From Dolomedes plantarius (Eukaryota; Arthropoda; Arachnida; Araneae; Dolomedidae): a stretch of DNA of 64,000 nt. The notes under the pieces are model-generated. The model did no database searches. It was given only the letters and a program-made list of their open reading frames with translations, and was not told the origin of the DNA. The position numbers were made by a program, and so were the translations under genes. Positions 1 to 10,213 of this stretch are shown here, piece by piece. Location: contig OU015498.1 of the NCBI GenBank assembly GCA_907164885.2, forward strand, positions 87,505,642 to 87,569,641. Direction: 5' to 3'. Numbering within the stretch: the stretch's first letter is position 1; each line of letters begins with the position of its first letter.

Positions 1-1301
1 TGGTAAACCGGTATGTCATCTTTCAAAATAATCCTCATGGACACGTTTGTCGTTTCGGTCTTATTTGGCTCATAGTTGGAGATCAATTCAAACAGTTCTT
101 TTCTTATTCGTGGATTGCTAACATGTTTGACTTCAATTTCGTCTTCAGTTTTCGCTTCGTATACTTGCGTGTGCATGAACCAAGTTTTATCTTCATGTTT
201 ACGGAACTGAACACTTTCTTTGTCGAAGAAGACGGAGGCTTGTTCCAAAATATCTGATCCGATTACTGCCTGAAATTCTAAACACGACGTAGGTACGATG
301 TGCCACGTGAGGGAATATTCTTTTCCATCCAATTCAATTTTCCGTTGGAACGACCCTTTTGTTTTGACTTCGTACTTCCCTAATCCAGATAACACTACTA
401 TGTCTTTCGAGAGTTCTGAGGGTTTGATTATTCCTTCGCACATATCTTCACGAATGAGTGTCGCTGAACTGCCGGTATCGATGAGAGCTTCAAAAGTCTT
501 GTTACCCATGGTTATTTTCTTCGTTTTAACTCTTTCTTGAGAGATTCGTGAGCAGACTTGAACAGGAGAGCTTGCAGATTTATTAATGTTTAGGTTTTTG
601 GGTCGCTTTGTACAATCTACGGCATAATGACCCTGTCCTTTGCAGTAGCTACAGATTAGTTGCTTATTTCTTCTGGCGTAAGGAGTTCCGTTCGATTGAA
701 AGTATTTTTTTTCATGCCTATTGATCCCAATTTGGAAATGTTCAGGTCTTCGAGAATAAGTATTGTTAGATCCCCTGGCTTCATATTTTCCTTTAGCGAA
801 TGAGTTGGATGACTTCGGTTTTGATGTTCTTCGGACATCTTCATATTCTTCAAATTTTTTAGCTAGTTCGGAAGGTGAGTTAATAGTAGACCATTCGTCT
901 AGAAAATGTTGCTGAAACTCGTAAGGTGCTTTCTTCTTAATTTGATCGGCTATAATTAACTCTCGCAGTTGATCGAAGGTTTCTATTTTCAAACCGGAAG
1001 TCCATCCGTCGAAATACGTCTGCAGTTCGTAGTGGAAATCTTGCCATGTTCGCTCATCAGATTTTTGGTGAGATACAAATAGTTGACGAAGTTTTTCCGG
1101 AGACAACTTAAATCTTTTCAATAGTAAATCCTTGACGTGGTCATAATCATTACATTTATCCGTTGGTTCTCTTGCGATCAGATGAGCAACGTCAATGGGT
1201 ATCAATCCTATCAGTCTCTGTACCCAATCTTTCTTCGGCAAAAATATCAATTCTGCGTGCCGTTCAAATAAGGTGAGGTTCAAGCTGATGTCATCCTTCA
1301 T
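1..1301 (-). CDS. Gypsy-like LTR retrotransposon gag (C-part), zinc knuckle and protease, runs off left edge
   Basis: The minus strand is open from the ATG at 1301 to the window edge, 433 codons without a stop. In order it shows a capsid-like region, a CCHC zinc knuckle (CSYCKGQGHYAVDC, near 655-614) and a retropepsin-type active site (LIDTGSS, near 462-482), then the region leading to reverse transcriptase, which is outside the window. The order gag, CCHC, DTGSS is that of Ty3/Gypsy elements. The reading frame is offset from the upstream gag ORF with a 4-base ATGA overlap at 1301-1298. That may be a single-base indel in this copy rather than a programmed arrangement. It is partial only because of the window boundary. 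Confidence 0.85.
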   Translation of the reverse strand, partial: MKDDISLNLTLFERHAELIFLPKKDWVQRLIGLIPIDVAHLIAREPTDKCNDYDHVKDLLLKRFKLSPEKLRQLFVSHQKSDERTWQDFHYELQTYFDGWTSGLKIETFDQLRELIIADQIKKKAPYEFQQHFLDEWSTINSPSELAKKFEEYEDVRRTSKPKSSNSFAKGKYEARGSNNTYSRRPEHFQIGINRHEKKYFQSNGTPYARRNKQLICSYCKGQGHYAVDCTKRPKNLNINKSASSPVQVCSRISQERVKTKKITMGNKTFEALIDTGSSATLIREDMCEGIIKPSELSKDIVVLSGLGKYEVKTKGSFQRKIELDGKEYSLTWHIVPTSCLEFQAVIGSDILEQASVFFDKESVQFRKHEDKTWFMHTQVYEAKTEDEIEVKHVSNPRIRKELFELISNYEPNKTETTNVSMRIILKDDIPVY

Positions 1302-1612
1302 ATTATTCGTAATTTCTCGAGTTCATGTCCTCGCTCTTCTCGCTTCTGTTCAATTTCTCTATCGTCTGCTTCTCGGCGTAATTTTTCTTCTGCTTTTCGG
1401 CGTAATTTCTCTTCTTTTTCTTCTGCTTCTCGGCGTACGCGTTCCTCAGCTATGCTATCGATCAGTATTTTGACATCTTCCTCTACGTAATTTGGACTTT
1501 TCAAGATCAATTCTTTTATTCGAAGTTTAGTTGAACCCTCTTGGATACTTAACGACAATTCTGAGGCAAGTTCTATCAGGTCTTCCCTTTTCTTAGAGAG
1601 AAGAAATGCCAT
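1298..1612 (-). CDS. Gag N-terminal ORF of the same Gypsy-like element
   Basis: 104-residue ORF starting MAFLLSKKREDLIELASELS. A long charged coiled-coil-like stretch rich in Glu, Arg and Lys follows (EERVRREAEEKEEKLRRKAE and onwards). This N-terminal SAP-like plus charged helix layout is known from gag proteins of arthropod Gypsy-type elements. The ORF ends at a TGA overlapping the ATG of the downstream frame, so the gag protein is either split or broken by a frameshift here. The helical charged repeat comes from a 15- to 24-nt direct repeat in the DNA. Confidence 0.7.
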   Translation of the reverse strand: MAFLLSKKREDLIELASELSLSIQEGSTKLRIKELILKSPNYVEEDVKILIDSIAEERVRREAEEKEEKLRRKAEEKLRREADDREIEQKREERGHELEKLRII

Positions 1613-2702
1613 TTCGTATAAAAATAAAGCGGAGTGGTAACCCAGAGAACAAATTTAATTTAAAACTTAGTTCAATATTTCTTCAAAACTTATTCTCAAT
1701 GTGAGAAATTTATTTAGTCGCATTTAAAAAAGAAAAACTCTTACTCAACCAGGAAGAAAGATAAAACGTGAACAACAAAATGCAATCTCTTACGATATTC
1801 GAATAAAACAAACAAATATTAGAAACTTCTGAAATCCGAAAATGGCACTAAAAACATATGCATAAACAACTTTTCAATTATTCACAATACCCAATTATTC
1901 ATAAACAACTTTTAAAAAATATATCCTGTTCTGGTTTTAAAAGATGCAATAAAAGAACATTATTTGAACTCATGGTTTCACACAAAACGCAAAACATCCT
2001 TTCTCAGCATTAGACTAAACAGAGAGAGAAAGATAAACACCTGTCGCGACAGTTCGCCTAATGTCTGCAAACGAGCGGAAATGATTTTTTCATTTTATTA
2101 CTCTACTGTTAACATCTGATAGCAAACAAACACTCTGAGGGTAAAACTTTAGCTTTTCAATGTTCTATATCGAACAAGGCTGTATACCATAAAAATGGGT
2201 TAATTGATATCAGAAAAAGGTTTAATATTTAAATATAGACTATTCTTAATTTATAAACATGGAAAGATAAATATTCAAATGAAATTTCGACACTTATATA
2301 TTTCATACAACATAATTGTAATATCTCTCGAATAATATGACTATGTTAATACAATCAATGTATTGGCGATTGTTCTTTGGGGTTGTTTCCTTGGCTTAAT
2401 AATAAACATCACTGACCTGGCGATGGCGATTTCTCGGCGATTGTTGTGCTGTCCCTCTTTCGCTGGCGGGCTGATTTCTTTGGCGAATCTGTTAGCTGTG
2501 AACTTAAAAAAATACATTAGCATAGGACGTTGGTCTGTGAGCGAAAACCGAAAAAGGTGAACCCGAAAGGAAAAAAATGCTCTTAGTTAAAAATAAAATT
2601 ATTTCAAACCGAAAACGGAAGTAAAAGTATAAAATTCTTTAAACCGAAAACGAAAGTAAAAGTAAGGATGTTCCTAGGCAAATGCCTAATGTAAGGAAGC
2701 AG
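1613..2702 (-). other. Leader between primer site and gag of the Gypsy-like element
   Basis: About 1.1 kb without a convincing ORF. It contains a 24-bp direct repeat (AAACCGAAAACGRAAGTAAA core) at 2606-2629 and 2641-2664, period 35. It is probably the untranslated leader of the retrotransposon. Confidence 0.45.
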
Positions 2703-2727
2703 GTTTTAATCCGGGCCGGGGCCCCAA
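2703..2727 (-). other. tRNA primer-binding-site-like sequence
   Basis: Starting 2-3 nt after the LTR end, the minus strand reads TGGGGCCCCGGCCCGGATT followed by AAAACC. It starts with TGG and carries the complement of a T-arm. By memory of the tRNA-Pro 3' end, about 19 of 25 positions agree. That makes a diverged tRNA-Pro-type primer site possible but not proven. Confidence 0.4.
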
Positions 2728-2729
2728 TT

Positions 2730-3129
2730 TGTAGGACGGCGTCTAGGGGTAAGTAACTTTACGGAAAGAATTATACGAAAGAAATAAAAAGATTAATATC
2801 TAAACTAACATTTTATTTACTTTTAAACACATAAAGAAAAGACATCACGCTATTTACAATTTACAAATTTACGAGGAAGGTAAATTAAGGTTTTACTACA
2901 GAGCATGGTTCACCTGTGAGATGGGGACTCCGAAATATCCAAATTCGTTTAGCGAATTCGATAAAAACGCGACGCGGGAAAAGGCACGACTTTACTCGTC
3001 CATGTCAGCGGGGGGTCTGCGAGTGAGCTCCGAATGCTCTCTCCAAAAAGGTTACGTCACGCGCGCGCAAAGCTTTCCTATTGGACGCTTAAGCCCAACG
3101 GAATAAAATTCGTTCAGGTCGAAGTCTCC

Positions 3130-3130
<1 letters not shown>
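2730..3130 (-). mobile_element. 5' LTR of the Gypsy-like retrotransposon (approximate)
   Basis: Read on the minus strand this GC-richer block has a CCAAT-like box (near 3080), then an AATAAA polyadenylation signal (near 2814). It ends ...CCGTCCTACA at 2730, the TG...CA-type LTR end. The inner boundary is supported by the primer-site-like sequence that follows immediately. The outer boundary is unclear because a (TA)n array starts at 3133. No second LTR is in the window. Confidence 0.5.
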
Positions 3131-3200
<70 letters not shown>

Positions 3201-3234
3201 ATAAATGCGACGATCAATGTATACAATTGATGTA

Positions 3235-3303
<69 letters not shown>

Positions 3304-3337
3304 ATAAATGCGACGATCAATGTATACAATTGATGTA

Positions 3338-3422
<85 letters not shown>

Positions 3423-3961
3423 TATATATATATATATATATATTTATTTTTTTAAATCGTAAGGAATATTTATTTTTTTGGATAATATCCAATCGTCTGC
3501 TGCATTAGAAAGAAAAGGAATATTTTTTTTTGTCTATTTAGTTGTTATGCACGTGACGATAAATTTATTTAAAGTACCAGAAAAAGAAATCACGTGATCG
3601 GCATTTAATAAATTAAATTCTAAAAATTAATCTTTAAAAATGCACCAAAAATCAGAAAATCGAGGTAAAGATTCGAAAAAGATTTCATTTTAAAGGAATT
3701 TTATGATCTTTCTCGTGATATAAATTTTATAACCCTCAAATTATTATTTTAAATTCAAACTTAAAAAAAGTTACAAAAACAGCTTAAAAATTTAATTTTA
3801 AAAAATCTAAGAAGAATTTACAAAAATCTTTCTTAGTGCACCCCTACACCATAAGAAGAATCGCCATGCAAAATTTCAGCCTTTTAGGTCCAGCGGTTTG
3901 GTCTGTGCGTTGTATGTGAGTCTGTGAGTCAGTTACGGAACTGTTTTATATATATATATAG
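3130..3961 (+). repeat. Dispersed repeat, copy A
   Basis: From about 3520 to 3961 this copy aligns almost colinearly with 8155-8590. Shared landmarks are CACGTGAtCgGCATTTAATA, the stretch ending TAAGAAGAATCGYCATGCAA, and the 3' end TCCAGCGGTTTGGTCT, TCAGTTACGGAACTG and a TA-rich tail. The 5' part is replaced by (TA)n arrays. The end resembles the 3' termini of non-LTR or RTE-like elements, but no coding capacity is left. The superfamily is unresolved. Confidence 0.75.
3133..3443. repeat. Compound (TA)n array with a 104-bp higher-order unit
   Basis: Three long (TA)n tracts (3133-3195, 3239-3298, 3342-3412, plus a short one to 3443) are separated by two nearly identical spacers of about 45 bp. 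The spacers begin TTTATAATAAATGCGACGAT. Spacing between units is 104 bp. Versions of the spacer also occur at 7791, 7851 and 8022. Confidence 0.9.
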
Positions 3962-5235
3962 ATTACTTTGGTTACTTACATTGTCAAATTTTCAATTAAT
4001 CGATTTTATAATAATCCTCCATTTGTGTGTACGTGTCATTGACTGCTAAGAATTTCTCTTTACGCATTTTTGCATGCATTTGTGAAAATAATAATAAGAA
4101 AGCGTTGTACTTTATCTAACAGCAAGAATGTAATCGACTTTATCGAAAACCATGCTTCCGTTGTTGCAAGGGAAGATATTTTTTTTTCAGAGGCCTTTCA
4201 AATAGCAGACATTTATATGAAAGAGTTTTAAAATTTTCATCTTTTGCATGTATAAAGAACTACCGCAAATTTCACCCCTTCTGCTGTCAATTAGGTACCT
4301 CCAGACAGCATTAAAGGATAATTATATCTCATTCAATAGATTGTGATCAAATCACTGAAAATTTACATAATGTTTATTTATAGAAATCGTTAACTACTTA
4401 TTTTAACTACTTATAAACGAGTAATGTCATGTCCTCGTAACCAATTCCAACATCCTTGAAAAAAAGACTAAAAATAAGCATATTGAAATTAGTTACTAAA
4501 TGTTAAAAAGATTGGAAAAAAAAGTATGTAGAAAGATTAAAAAAAATTAATTCATTTAGTCTCTTCTAACGAAACTACCGCGGGTTATTAACGTAGGATT
4601 ACTTATCATCGATAACCTCTTTTTTTAACGCATTTTGGCACTTTTCTGTTGAACTGTTTACTGCTTTCCCAAGCGATACAAACTGAGTTTGGTGAGCTGC
4701 CAAAATTATAACTCGCGACGACGGGCATCTGAAATTTTGCATTACCGCGGACCGTTATGGAGAAACGTAATCCTACGTTAAAAAATCAATCTCTCACCTT
4801 TAGTGGCATTTTTATAATAGACACTCCAGTATATCATCTATGTGATGATAGCTTGCTCTTATCTTAATAATCTTGATCTTTGAGATGTAATTTTATCAGT
4901 TTATGAATTCATGTTATTTTTTTTTTCATTTCCCGCTTTCAAAATGACATGTCTCTGGACAAGTGCCTAAACATTTGAAAGGAAAAAAAAAGTATTAAAA
5001 ATTGGTTAATGTTGATAAACAGTGTTGGGAAATAATTTTTAGTTCTTATTTCGTTTGAAAACAGAAGTCTAATTTAGGCCAGTGAGATATCTCCTGGAAA
5101 GATTAAAAGGTGCATTCCACTGTCGTTATTTGAAGAATTGTGCATAAACATTCGAAATAAAATTTTAACATTTAGAAACACTGAATATAAATATGAATTT
5201 GATAAATTTGGAATACAAGTCGCTCAGATTTAAAA
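3962..5235. other. Unannotated AT-rich stretch
   Basis: No gene is recognisable. It holds one short TTAA-flanked inverted-repeat element at 4592-4777 (listed separately) and homopolymer T and A runs. Nothing else stands out. Confidence 0.6.
4592..4777. mobile_element. Short TTAA-flanked MITE (186 bp)
   Basis: The arms CGTAGGATTAC and GTAATCCTACG are perfect inverses, each flanked by TTAA (4588-4591 and 4778-4781). The 11-bp arms are short, but together with the TTAA flanks (15 bp palindromically matched) this fits a piggyBac- or Kolobok-like non-autonomous element. It has no coding capacity. Confidence 0.5.
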
Positions 5236-5421
5236 ATTATTACCGAAACAAATGGTCAATGCATTCATCACCTCGTATTCCTTCTAAAGTTACAGCATAA
5301 GATCTACTGAAATATTCAGATTAGTTTGATTATTACCGATACAAATGGTCAATGCATTCATCAACTCGTATTCCTTCTAAAGTTACAGCATAAGATCTAC
5401 TGAAATATTCAGATTAGTTTG
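5236..5421. repeat. 93-bp tandem duplication (2 copies)
   Basis: Copies at 5236-5328 and 5329-5421 begin ATTATTACCGAWACAAATGG and differ at only a couple of positions. The near identity implies a recent duplication. Confidence 0.92.
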
Positions 5422-5552
5422 ACGCTTAGTTTAATTTTCCCTTATTTAGCTATCGCTATGCACTTTAAATCCATTTCAAACAGGAAAGCTCTATCCCTTT
5501 AATAAAAACGTCACGGTCATCAAACTTTTCATTAAGGAATCGTTTTCAAATA

Positions 5553-6848
5553 CAGAGGCTGATCGCACATTTTTTAGACGATTTTGGTAAGCGGTAATAA
5601 AAAATCGTTTGCTGAAAAAGAAATAATTGCAATTGTACTATGTTTTTAAAAGTCAAAATTATCGTCTGCGGCTTGAAAGTTTTGTTTTTATTCAAAATGG
5701 CGTTTTTAACAAAGCAGTGGTTCGAAGGCTACATTTATGCTCTTTCCGAAGAGAAATATGCATACTCCGTTATCCAAAAACGATGTGAGAGTCATGGTTT
5801 TGTGATATCTAAAGCGTCGATAGGTAATATCGTCAACAAGAAAGGAAAAAAACGTCAAATTGGAGCCTCAAGTGGGACAAAAATTCCAAACAAGTATCCA
5901 AGGAAAAAACGGACATCTTCGACTATTGCAAAGGTACGTTGTTTAATGTTAAAAGAAAATCCCCCTAGTCAAAGGACAGTTGCAAAATCATTAAAATGCT
6001 CGGTGTCCACTGTAAACAAAATGATAAACGTTGATTTAAATCTTAAGAAAGCGAAAAAACGCAATGTGCATCGTCTTCTTCCAAATCATATCGCTGAACG
6101 CAGGACACGCTGCAGAATTCTATATGAGAAACACTTATCCAAAGAAAAATGGAAAACAATTGTCACAATAGATGAATCATGGGTGTATTTAAATGATTGC
6201 AACAAAAAAAAGAGAAATTATCATAAAAGGGGAGAAAAAAATTTAAGTACATGGTTCAAAGAATCGAAAGAAAGTATTTCTAAGGGATTCATGATTGTTG
6301 CTGGTTTTTCTTATAATGGCAAGTTAAAAATAAAGAGAGTGGGAAAAAATGTCAAGATTAACTCCAAATACTATCAGGAACATATTTTATCGCCAATTTT
6401 TCTGAATGAAATACCATCGCTTTACCCACAGTGTCATCAATCTGTGAGACTCCATCAGGACAAAGCTAGCAGTCACACATCAAAATCCACTGTAAATTTC
6501 CTAAAAGAAATGAAACAAAAAACTGGTATCAAGGCCATACCCTTCACTGATATCCCTACTAAATCTCCCGATGTATCACCTATGGATTTTTGGGCTTTTG
6601 GACTTTTAAAATCTGCATTATTCAAACGTCGTCCCAAAACCCTTACAGGACTCTGGAAAGCTGTTCAGGAGGAATGGGATAGAATAGCTCTGACACTTCA
6701 AAAGGCATTATTATCCTGGAAATTGCGGTGTCGAAAGATAGTTCAGAATAAGGGATGTCAAATAGAACATTTAAAACACAAGAATTTTATGTAATTTAGT
6801 TTTGTGAATACAATATACATCGTCTAAAAAATGTGTGAACAGCCTCTG
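5553..6848 (+). mobile_element. Complete Tc1/mariner-class element with DD41D transposase
   Basis: 1296-bp element bounded by inverted repeats beginning CAGAGGCTG (28 of 30 bp match: CAGAGGCTGATCGCACATTT versus CAGAGGCTGTTCACACATTT, both followed by TTTAGACGAT). It is flanked by TA dinucleotides (5551-5552, 6849-6850), the expected target duplication. One uninterrupted transposase ORF fills the middle. TIRs, TSD and ORF are all preserved, so the element may be recent and potentially mobile. Confidence 0.93.
5640..6794 (+). CDS. DD41D Tc1/mariner-superfamily transposase, apparently intact
   Basis: 384 codons from the first ATG (5640). An in-frame ATG at 5697 gives MAFLTKQWFEGYIYALSEEK and 365 residues, and is the likelier start because the first 20 residues are hydrophobic and look untranslated. 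There are two helix-turn-helix segments (about residues 42-69 and 109-129 of the long form), then the DDE/D core: D178 in TIDESW, D274 in LHQDKASSHT and D316 in SPDVSPMDFW. The last two are separated by 41 residues. Known mariners have 34 (DD34D) and Tc1 has 34 (DD34E). DD41D matches a smaller group of the superfamily (rosa/Visitor-type, from memory). No stops or frameshifts. It cuts and pastes its own TIR-bounded DNA. Confidence 0.93.
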   Translation: MFLKVKIIVCGLKVLFLFKMAFLTKQWFEGYIYALSEEKYAYSVIQKRCESHGFVISKASIGNIVNKKGKKRQIGASSGTKIPNKYPRKKRTSSTIAKVRCLMLKENPPSQRTVAKSLKCSVSTVNKMINVDLNLKKAKKRNVHRLLPNHIAERRTRCRILYEKHLSKEKWKTIVTIDESWVYLNDCNKKKRNYHKRGEKNLSTWFKESKESISKGFMIVAGFSYNGKLKIKRVGKNVKINSKYYQEHILSPIFLNEIPSLYPQCHQSVRLHQDKASSHTSKSTVNFLKEMKQKTGIKAIPFTDIPTKSPDVSPMDFWAFGLLKSALFKRRPKTLTGLWKAVQEEWDRIALTLQKALLSWKLRCRKIVQNKGCQIEHLKHKNFM

Positions 6849-6850
6849 TA

Positions 6851-7383
6851 GTCCTTTATGACGCAGAACTATTCTGGATGCAGTGGTATTCATTCGGTTC
6901 TCTGTATTTCTATCAGTACTGTTTTTGCTCTGAAATATCTTAATATGTTGTTTTCATCAAAGGGCCGGCCATTTCCTTTGACAAATTGATGATTATTTCG
7001 CATTTCTAATACAAAAGTTAGATTGAAAGTTAAACAGAGTGTAAGCTTTTAAAATATTAAAATTTCTAGTCCTCTCTACTAAATATTAGATTCCATATAA
7101 TATTAACATTATGTGATATTTGATATTAAAAACTTCTAATAAAAAGAATCTGTTTCAAATTTGAAGGTCATTTAATGTTTCTCTCTCATCGTTAACAGTT
7201 TTATAGCATACGGGATGCATTTTTCCAATCACCCTTCTAACCAACAAAGTTCATATTTTCTCCTCTTCTGTAGGAATACTCAAGTACGATCAGTAATAGG
7301 TTGGCAAAAGGTGACGTGATAGAAAAAGTAATTTACCCAATAATACCCGTGCAACTCTAATGACAAACTTTTTTATCATTAAA
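6851..7383. other. Unannotated AT-rich stretch
   Basis: No gene, clear repeat end or inverted repeat recognised. Confidence 0.6.
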
Positions 7384-7460
7384 TAGCTCACTAGAGATGC
7401 GTTCGAGCTCAGCTTTCGAGGTTCGAGACCACCCATTTCGATTCATTTTGGGTTAGGATG
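7384..7460 (+). repeat. tRNA-derived SINE head (fragment)
   Basis: An A-box-like TAGCTCACTAGAG (7384-7396) and a good B-box GGTTCGAGACC (7420-7430) are spaced as in a tRNA gene. The cloverleaf is not intact, so a SINE head or tRNA relic is likelier than a functional tRNA. Confidence 0.4.
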
Positions 7461-7759
7461 AGTCCAGACCTACTTTTAAAGTTTGAGTTTTTAAAAGGAA
7501 AAAAGTGTTTTTTAAGACAATATATATAAAACTCTTATATATCAAAATAATTTTTTTATTATAAAAAAGCTACATTCAACAATTCCCCCCCCCTCCTACT
7601 TTTATTCCTAGGATAATGAATGGGAACTCACCTGAAATGACACACCTTTCTACATCTGTAGTGTCCAAATATTCTTTTTAACATTCTGTCTGACGAACAG
7701 TTGAAAAGGGTGTTTGGATGTTGTCGTTACTGCTCGGTAGGCATAAATATATACCAAAC

Positions 7760-7889
7760 TAGCTGAATACCCGTACTTCGCTACGGAGTACATTCAAATT
7801 AAATACAGCGGTCAATGTATCCAAATAATGCCATAAAAAGCAAAAATATATATATTTATAATAAATACAACGGCCAATGTATGCAACTA

Positions 7890-7967
<78 letters not shown>

Positions 7968-9360
7968 CGTAACGGATATTTTTATAGACAAAATAATGTG
8001 GAAGAAAATATTCAAATTAAATACAACGGTCAATGTATGCAATTAATTTGTATGTTTAATATCCATAAAACATACTAATCTGAATTAAATTCTTTAAATA
8101 CTTCCATCTCAATTATTCTAATGGTTGTATCTTTTACTGTATTTTAATATTTTTTTAGTCAATTTATTTCGTTGTTATGTACGTGACGCAAAATTAATTT
8201 GAAGTATCACAAAAGGAAAAGAAACCACGTGATCAGCATTTAATAAATTAAATTCTAAAAATAAATCTTTGAAAATTCACCAAAATTCAGAAAATAGAGG
8301 TAGAGATTCAAAAAAGATTACATTTTAAATGAATTTTTATGATCTTTCTCGTGATATAAATTTCATAACCCTCAAATTATTATATTAAATGCAAACTTTA
8401 AAAAGTTACAAAAACAGCTTAAAAATTTAATTTTAAAAAAATCTAAGAATTCTTCAAATATTTTTCTTGGTGCACCCTTACATTATAAGAAGAATCGTCA
8501 TGCAAAATTTCAGTCCTTTAGGTCCAGCGGTTTGGTCTCTGCGCTATTTGTCAGTCAGTCAGTTAGTTACGGAACTGTTTTATATACAGTCGGACCTCTA
8601 TTTAACGAACCTCTATTTTGCAAATTTCTCTATTTTGCGAACTTTTCCTTGGAACCAAGAACATTTTGAGAATTTCTTCGTAAAATAACCTCCAAATTTC
8701 GAAGTGCATTCTCTATTTAACGAACTTTTTCTTGTGATCCAATATTTTTTTCTCCATATTTCTCAAAATATTTCTGAGCATTTCAAACTTATTCTTTCTT
8801 TTAACACATTTAACACATTAACTTTCTTTTAACACATTCCGACGCGGGTTGCAGTTTGAAGAAAATACGCCTGAAGGTGTTTTTGGTACATTACAAAGAT
8901 AAGAAACGTATTATGAGAGAAAACACTTTTTCAAACAAAAAACTCAGAAAAAATTAACAGACTTTATCAGTAATTAAATTTAAGGACGTTTGTGGTAATG
9001 TATGCTTAAAATTACTTGTTATAATAAATGCGATAATGTCATTAAAATTCATCAATTTTAATATAATTTTTTTAATTGAAAAAACAGTGTATTCCCGGAA
9101 AATGTTTTTTTTTATTCTTGTTTTCCTTGCAGATTTCTGTTTGATGGGTAAGATATATAGAACAAATAGACATTAATTTACAAAATAAAGGTGCGATTAC
9201 TTACTTTTATTAATAATATATAGTGTTTATGAATTTAAAATCTGTTTTGTGTAGTTTAAAGTATTTTAAAAGGTGAATCTCTATTTAACGAATTTTCCAT
9301 ATAACGAACTTTTTTTCGGGATTTACTGACTTCGTTAAATAGAGGTCCGACTGTATATAG
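7760..9360 (+). repeat. Dispersed repeat, copy B, interrupted by a pogo-like element
   Basis: It begins AACTAGCTGAATACCCGTAC and carries the ATACARCGGYCAATGTATSC motif three times plus a (TA)n array (7895-7963). From 8155 it runs colinear with copy A to the TCCAGCGGTTTGGTCT/TCAGTCAGTCAG end. Its TA-rich tail is split at 8586 and resumes at 9354 around the 767-bp element. Confidence 0.75.
8587..9353. mobile_element. Non-autonomous pogo/Tigger-like element (767 bp)
   Basis: Perfect terminal inverted repeats CAGTCGGACCTCTATTTAAC / GAA, flanked by TA. The CAGTYGRACCTCYATWTAWCGAA-type terminus is characteristic of pogo/Tigger elements. Subterminal copies of CTCTATTTAACGAA occur inside. No transposase ORF remains. 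It sits inside repeat copy B and so is younger than that copy. Confidence 0.85.
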
Positions 9361-10213
9361 AATATACACTCTACACCAAATATGCACCAAACGGCTCGCA
9401 TGGGACTTAATTGATCAAAAATTAAATTAAATGAATAATTGCTAAAAATCAGGGGTAAAAACTAACAAAAGCATTGAGACATGAGTTCCTTTAATGTTCA
9501 GCGTTTATTCTACGGCGTTCATTTAAAAAACAGAGTTTTCGATATCCGATACAAGCAAACATTGTGTCTAGAGAGGATTCACCAATGCATTTGTGAAATG
9601 CCCGTAGAGGCTCTAATGCTCTCTGGGCTGATGAAGAACATATAGTAATTAAATCGAGATGAGTGTATTTTTAAATTGTCACCTAAAAGAAATTGTGTGT
9701 TCCTATCATTACTTAGAGTTGGTCATTTCACTTTTTTTCATTTGTGACCCGGAAACATTTTCTTACCAGTATCAAATCCATTTTGTCAAAAAGTACTTTA
9801 TTGTTCCATTGCTCAGAGTATGTCTATTTTTTTTTATGAATAGGAGGATAGAAAGAATTTAGAATCAAATTAGCTATCCCAACACACACTTTTTATTCGC
9901 AATTACTTGAGATAACGGCAATATTAAGGAAAAGGTTCGGAAAGAGACTTTTTTTATTGCTATAAAGAATCGACTGAAAGTTTTAAAAGCTCCGCAATGC
10001 AATTTAAAAAGTTAGAGTTCTGCTATTAGGACCCGCGGGAATATCCGCCCACATCATAGAGCGGGAAATCTGCCAATGACAACAAGATCAAATAATATCT
10101 GTGTTTCTTCCAACAAAAAACGAGCAGCTGATTGAAATCAACAGCCAAGAAAACACTAAAGGTAAGTTCTCTTTTTTCAGTTCCTAAAAATGTTTCCACT
10201 CGTGTGCAATATA
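9361..10213. other. Unannotated stretch
   Basis: AT-rich, with short ORFs of no recognisable content (for example 9659-9862). No repeat boundaries were identified. Confidence 0.6.

Noticed and set aside
3114..3492. Overlapping ORFs of alternating Ile-Tyr
   Set aside because: They are translations of (TA)n microsatellites, not proteins.
8467..8688. 73-codon ORF spanning a repeat and a transposon end
   Set aside because: It crosses the insertion junction of the pogo-like element, so it cannot be a natural gene.
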